A DNA stretch of 64,000 bases from Agriotes lineatus. Taxonomy: Eukaryota; Arthropoda; Insecta; Coleoptera; Elateridae. The stretch is taken from positions 98,591-162,590 of the forward strand of contig CALNHX010002958.1 in assembly GCA_940337035.1 (NCBI GenBank), read 5' to 3'. The position numbers were made by a program, and so were the translations under genes. Numbering within the stretch: the first letter of the stretch is position 1; each line of letters begins with the position of its first letter. This document shows positions 60,150-64,000 of this stretch, piece by piece. The notes beneath the pieces were generated by a model. It did not search any database. It was not told the origin of the DNA and worked only from the letters and a program-made list of their open reading frames with translations.

Positions 60150-61814
60150 CCTGAGCTCAGATATACATAGAGATTAGCAAGCACCCGCCGGAAGCTCCAG
60201 AACTAGAATTTGGCATCCGATACCTAAAAAATATTTGTTTAAAATTTTGTAATATGAAAAATTTACAAAACCTGTTACAGTATAGCCGTCCAGCGAAATC
60301 TTCCGGAACCCAGAACCAGTCAGAACCAGTGATGTCCAGTATAGCATTCCTAGATCCCTGTCCAAGTCCTTTCCTGTATCTAGATAAGATCTTTCCGAAA
60401 TCCCGTGTAGTCCAGATAAGATCTTTCCGAAACACAGTCTAGTCCGTAAATCCTCCTGCAAACCTCAGGGATCGGCGGCTTCACTGCTGATACGGGATTT
60501 TGCGTCCCCGAGGTGCCCTAGCTGTTTTCCGAAGAAACGCCAGCGTAGCAGCGTATTCCGCCACCCTCAGGGGTCAGCCTCATCAGCTGACACGGGCCTA
60601 GCGTTCCCGAGGCACCCGAGCGAATCCCAGATGAAGAAGATGGCCGGAATGCCAAAAGATGGCCGAAGACAGGACAATCCAGGTGTCCGCCCGTGGAAGA
60701 TGGCCGAAGACAGGACAATCCAGATGTCTGCGAGTGGAAGTCTTCGTGTGCCAGTTCCGCCGTTGTATCCAAAATTTTTCAGTCTCAGAGCCGCAGGTAT
60801 CCGCATATAAGTGCCTGGTGAATCTGAAAAAGTGAGATATGTAAGTTTGTGTGAATGCCGCCATAGTTAGCATGAATGCTTACCCTGAAGGATCATCCTT
60901 TTGAAGCGTGCTCTCTGTCACCGTGAACCCGGGTGTTGACAGGAGATAGTAGACTATAAGTCGAAGCTTGGAGGTGAAAATGCGTTTTCAGTGACAGAAT
61001 CCTGAGTCCAGTATGCGGTTTTCTGGAAAGTGTACGCTGGTTCCCGCAGCCTCTGCAATTTCCTCTAGTGAGATTGTTTTGTGAAAGAAGGTTATCCTGC
61101 AACCTGAATCCTTTCGCATACTTAGAATCTCCCAGTATGAATGTAGGTCGATACCGCGACCGATGCATTTATTCAGAGATGAATTCGCTCCAGATAACCC
61201 TGCTAGTGTGATTACGTTGATACCGCAACTGTGTCCGCTACGTGAGTTTGAAGCTTTTCGCTTAATCCAGATAAGAGTTAGGGGCTATTCCAGAATGAAT
61301 GCACCTGTGAATCCGCTCCGTGAGTTTGAAGCTTTTCGCTTAATCCAGATAAGCGTTAGGGGCTATTCCAGATGAGTGCACCTGTAACAGAGCGTTCGAT
61401 TTTAAAATGCGATTGATTTTAAAGTGTGATTGATAATACTGAAGTTTTTCTTTTGAAGCGTACTCATAGCTACCGTAGACCCGGATAATAGCTGGAGATT
61501 GTAGATTTATCGAAGCTTGAAGGAAAGAATGTAGAAAGGAAGTCGCTGTTTTTTTTTCTGTACCAGTGCCTGTAAGTTTAATCCCGTGCACCTGGTTCCT
61601 GGATATTGTACGCCGGTCTCCGCGGCCTATGCAATTTCTCCCCAGTTGAAAAGTTGTGTGAAAATGAATTGCCCTGAAACCTGAATACTTTCACATCACT
61701 AAATATTCCCAGAATGTATACAGAAAGATATGAATGTTTTCTGTGTCGAGATCTCCAGGTATCTTCAAGACGTCTCCGCCGGTTGTCCTTCATTTTCCCG
61801 AGAGGAGGATCATG
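60150..61814 (+). other. Protein-less interior of element B
   Basis: Short frames only. The first ~400 bp align with element A's interior (ACAAAACCTGTTACAG, AGATAAGATCTTTCCGA, GGGATTTTGCGTCCCCGAGG). Further on two small tandem duplications occur: an AGATGGCCGAAGACAGGACA unit twice at ~60655-60735, and a 78-bp unit at 61241-61385. The purine tract closes the interior. Confidence 0.8.
61241..61385. repeat. 78-bp tandem duplication
   Basis: CGTGAGTTTGAAGCTTTTCG starts at 61241 and 61319; both units continue through TTAATCCAGATAAG and GTTAGGGGCTATTCCAGA. Confidence 0.9.
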
Positions 61815-63197
61815 TGTAACGATTCGCCCAGTCGAAACGCGTTTTTGTGAATTAAAATCAATTCGCGCGTTCCAGCCTAGCGATTTCTACGTTACAAGTT
61901 TGAATTTTTCGCACGCGCGGCCGGTTACGTCATCAAGAGATCCCTGCTCCACGTATTGCGCTGCTCCCCCACTTAGAATGGCCGAGGTGGTGGCTTGATG
62001 CACGAAGCACGAAGAAGAGCTATAAAAGCCGCTTCTCGTCCGTTCCAAGGGCACTTCCTTCGCAAACTTCATTCATACATTCGTTCATTCCCTCCCTTCA
62101 TTTTCTTCCTGATCCTGTCCGACCGTTTAAAGAGAGAATTTTACCCGTCCTGTCATTAGTATTTTCCCGTAGCTACGATCGAACCCGAAGCCTCCAGTCT
62201 TGGAGACCGTGTTCCTAGCTAATGTTTAATTGAACTCGTTCCCCGAATAAACAGCTTTAAGAGACGATGCCCACGAATCGGAAACCGTTTCGCTGTTTAA
62301 TCTAACACTTGTGAATATCCTAAACTAATAAATGTTGAAACATCTCCTGGAGGACGCTAGTAAATAATTATACCAAAATTTCCTGGAAGACGTATTCGAA
62401 ACGAGGGTTAAACAACCAGGCCGTTTCATATGTCAATTTGGTATCACTAAATAAATTCAGCGTCCAACACAATATTTGCTCGGCCTTGAAGGCCCCTGTA
62501 AGATTGCACTTAATTTCTGTTTGACTACAGGTTTGTACTCACCGTTTCAAACATCTTCCTATCGTAACACCGGAGAGCGACAGCGCCGCAACGATCTTAA
62601 CCTATCTTGGGCCGAAGACACGAAGCAGTCCCCCAGGTGAAAAACGTCGACGATAACTTCTCCTCCGGCCGCAATTTGCACTACCACTTCACAGTATCCC
62701 CGAGATTCACAACGCTAGCCCGGTGTCGTAAGGCGAAAAACATAACATATTAGAAATAACCTATACTTGCAGCTGCACGCGGTTTTCAACGTCGGACGTG
62801 ACATTCGAGCGCGAAGGTTGGCTCCACTGCAAATTACTTTGGGCAAAACGTCTCCCCGGCCAGTGGCGTCCCGTCGATTCCTGCAGAAGGCGGCCAATCG
62901 GACCTTCCACACACAGATGCAAAACGGGTTGCCGGCGCGTAAGGAACTGGCAACTGGGTGCCCATCATAATTAATTAAATACATTGTAAAATACATTTTA
63001 TTTGATTTCTTAAGAGCAATACCTATGTTTGTAAATAGTGAAACTTATAATTAAACTGTCTAAAATTATCCTGGTACTTGTTTGCTTCTCTCAAAGTGTA
63101 TATCTGGCTGAACCAAATGATCTCCGACTGATAAGCTACCCGATGGTGATTAATTAAATTCATTGGCCCTAATTAGCAGAGGGCTAGTACCGTTTCA
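61815..63197 (+). repeat. 3' LTR of element B
   Basis: 1383 bp, near-identical to 58749-60131; TATAAAAG at 62021-62028. Followed by the ACTT target duplication. Confidence 0.94.
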
Positions 63198-63201
63198 ACT
63201 T

Positions 63202-64000
63202 CACAAAAGAGTTTGACTCGGGGTATAGGTACACATATATCTATTTGCTATCGACTGAATTTGCTTCTATAAATTTTTAGAAAATTTTGAGGGAATAAGT
63301 TTACTTATCCCATTTAGAAGACTTGCTGTAGAAGTGCGGTTATGGTATGTAGACTTATATCCTCTTGTTTTTAGATGCCTGATATTGTTCTGGACGTTGG
63401 GCATCAATAAAATCAAAAATGCTATAAGTCGACTTATACCCTTATGCCTTTTTACCACAGAATTGATCAACAAAAGTATTTTTCTTTTTCTTTTGCAAAG
63501 TAAATTATTAAGAGTTCTTCTACCGAAGTTTACTCATCTAGTCCTTTGAATAATTGGTAACAATTACTTATTTCATGTTGAATGGGGTTTCAAGTTTTAT
63601 TTTTGTAATAGACAATCTTTAAACAGAGAATAACTTGTGAGGACGAAAGTGTTTACTATATTAACTTTGGTAATAGACTCAATAATAACTTCTTTGCTAG
63701 TTCGTTTACATTTTTTTTAGCAAACTACTAGGTGTGACAAAACTAAGCGCACAAAGAAACTCTACAAAAGGAGACAATGAGTTAACACAGTTTCTGAAAT
63801 AATTATGAAAAGTGGCTTATAGGTAAGTAAAAATTATTAAAGTTTTACCTCAAAAAGGAATACGCCACTGCTTTTTATTTGACCTATTAATTGTTGCTAA
63901 AAGTATTTTTGTTAACCATAACAACATTATAAAAAATCTTCTTTCTTTCGAATATCATTCCTTAGCAACTATATCTTTCTGAAAGCTGACTCTCTGGGTC
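63202..64000. other. No feature seen
   Basis: AT-rich sequence continuing the DNA that lies left of element B. Two short overlapping frames on opposite strands (63267-63549) look like chance. Confidence 0.5.

Larger units (their letters stand above)
58749..63197 (+). mobile_element. Non-autonomous LTR retrotransposon B (no gag-pol), structurally intact
   Basis: Two 1383-bp LTRs start TGTAACGATTCGCCC and end CCGTTTCA, flanked by ACTT (58745-58748 and 63198-63201). The primer-binding site TGGCGCCCGAGCAGGC begins at the base after the 5' LTR (60132). A purine tract CCCGAGAGGAGGATCATG ends at 61814. The 1.68-kb interior has no retroelement protein. LTRs are equal in length with about twenty differences by eye, so insertion is fairly recent. 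All cis parts for replication by another element's proteins are present. It is related to element A in interior, primer site and purine tract; the LTRs themselves are much less alike. Confidence 0.94.

Overview
The window looks like repeat-dense, AT-rich nuclear DNA of an arthropod, most likely an insect. This is inferred from its mix of Ty3/gypsy LTR, Jockey-like, RTE-like, Penelope-like, hAT and mariner-type elements plus tandem satellites. A beetle would fit, but the sequence alone does not prove it. I see no intact host gene, tRNA, rRNA or CRISPR. Nearly everything I can identify is a mobile element, the wreck of one, or a tandem array.

Layout. 1-9959: about 36 monomers of a ~274-bp satellite in three subfamilies. 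9960-26417: a Ty3/gypsy retrotransposon with ~1.19-kb LTRs and a gag-pol broken by one in-frame stop and a lost catalytic Asp in the integrase. Its gag is interrupted at 12651-21408 by a TIR element with a 7-8 bp target duplication. That element carries a second TIR unit (14493-20410) filled by ~54 copies of a 107-bp repeat, as well as hairpins and an interleaved inverted repeat. 26418-30075: opposed retroelement fragments (RTE-like minus, Jockey-like minus, Penelope-like with GIY-YIG plus). 30563-31876 and 43118-44443: a duplicated ~1.3-kb block. 32974-33520: foldback element. 33880-37195: non-LTR fragments, one interrupted by two different MITEs. 41373-42406: non-autonomous hAT with a perfect 8-bp duplication. 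44812 to ~46110: LTR of a relative of the gypsy element. 47043-55225: probable hAT element with a broken transposase, interrupted by a CAGGGTGT mariner-like MITE, itself interrupted by a protein-less LTR element (A). 56236-56953: Jockey-like 3' end. 58745-63201: second protein-less LTR element (B), same family as A.

How it fits together. The window is a stack of nested insertions, and target duplications and interrupted frames give relative ages: gypsy gag, then the TIR element, with the 107-bp-array unit probably inserted later; RTE, then MITEs; hAT, then MITE, then LTR element A. The two most unusual things are a transposon-bounded 5.7-kb tandem array inside a retrotransposon that sits at the edge of a different satellite, and a pair of gag-pol-less LTR elements that keep LTRs, primer-binding site and purine tract but carry minisatellites instead of genes. 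Long stretches (30.1-30.5, 31.9-32.9, 37.2-41.3, 46.1-47.0, 57.0-58.1 and 63.2-64.0 kb) show nothing I can name.
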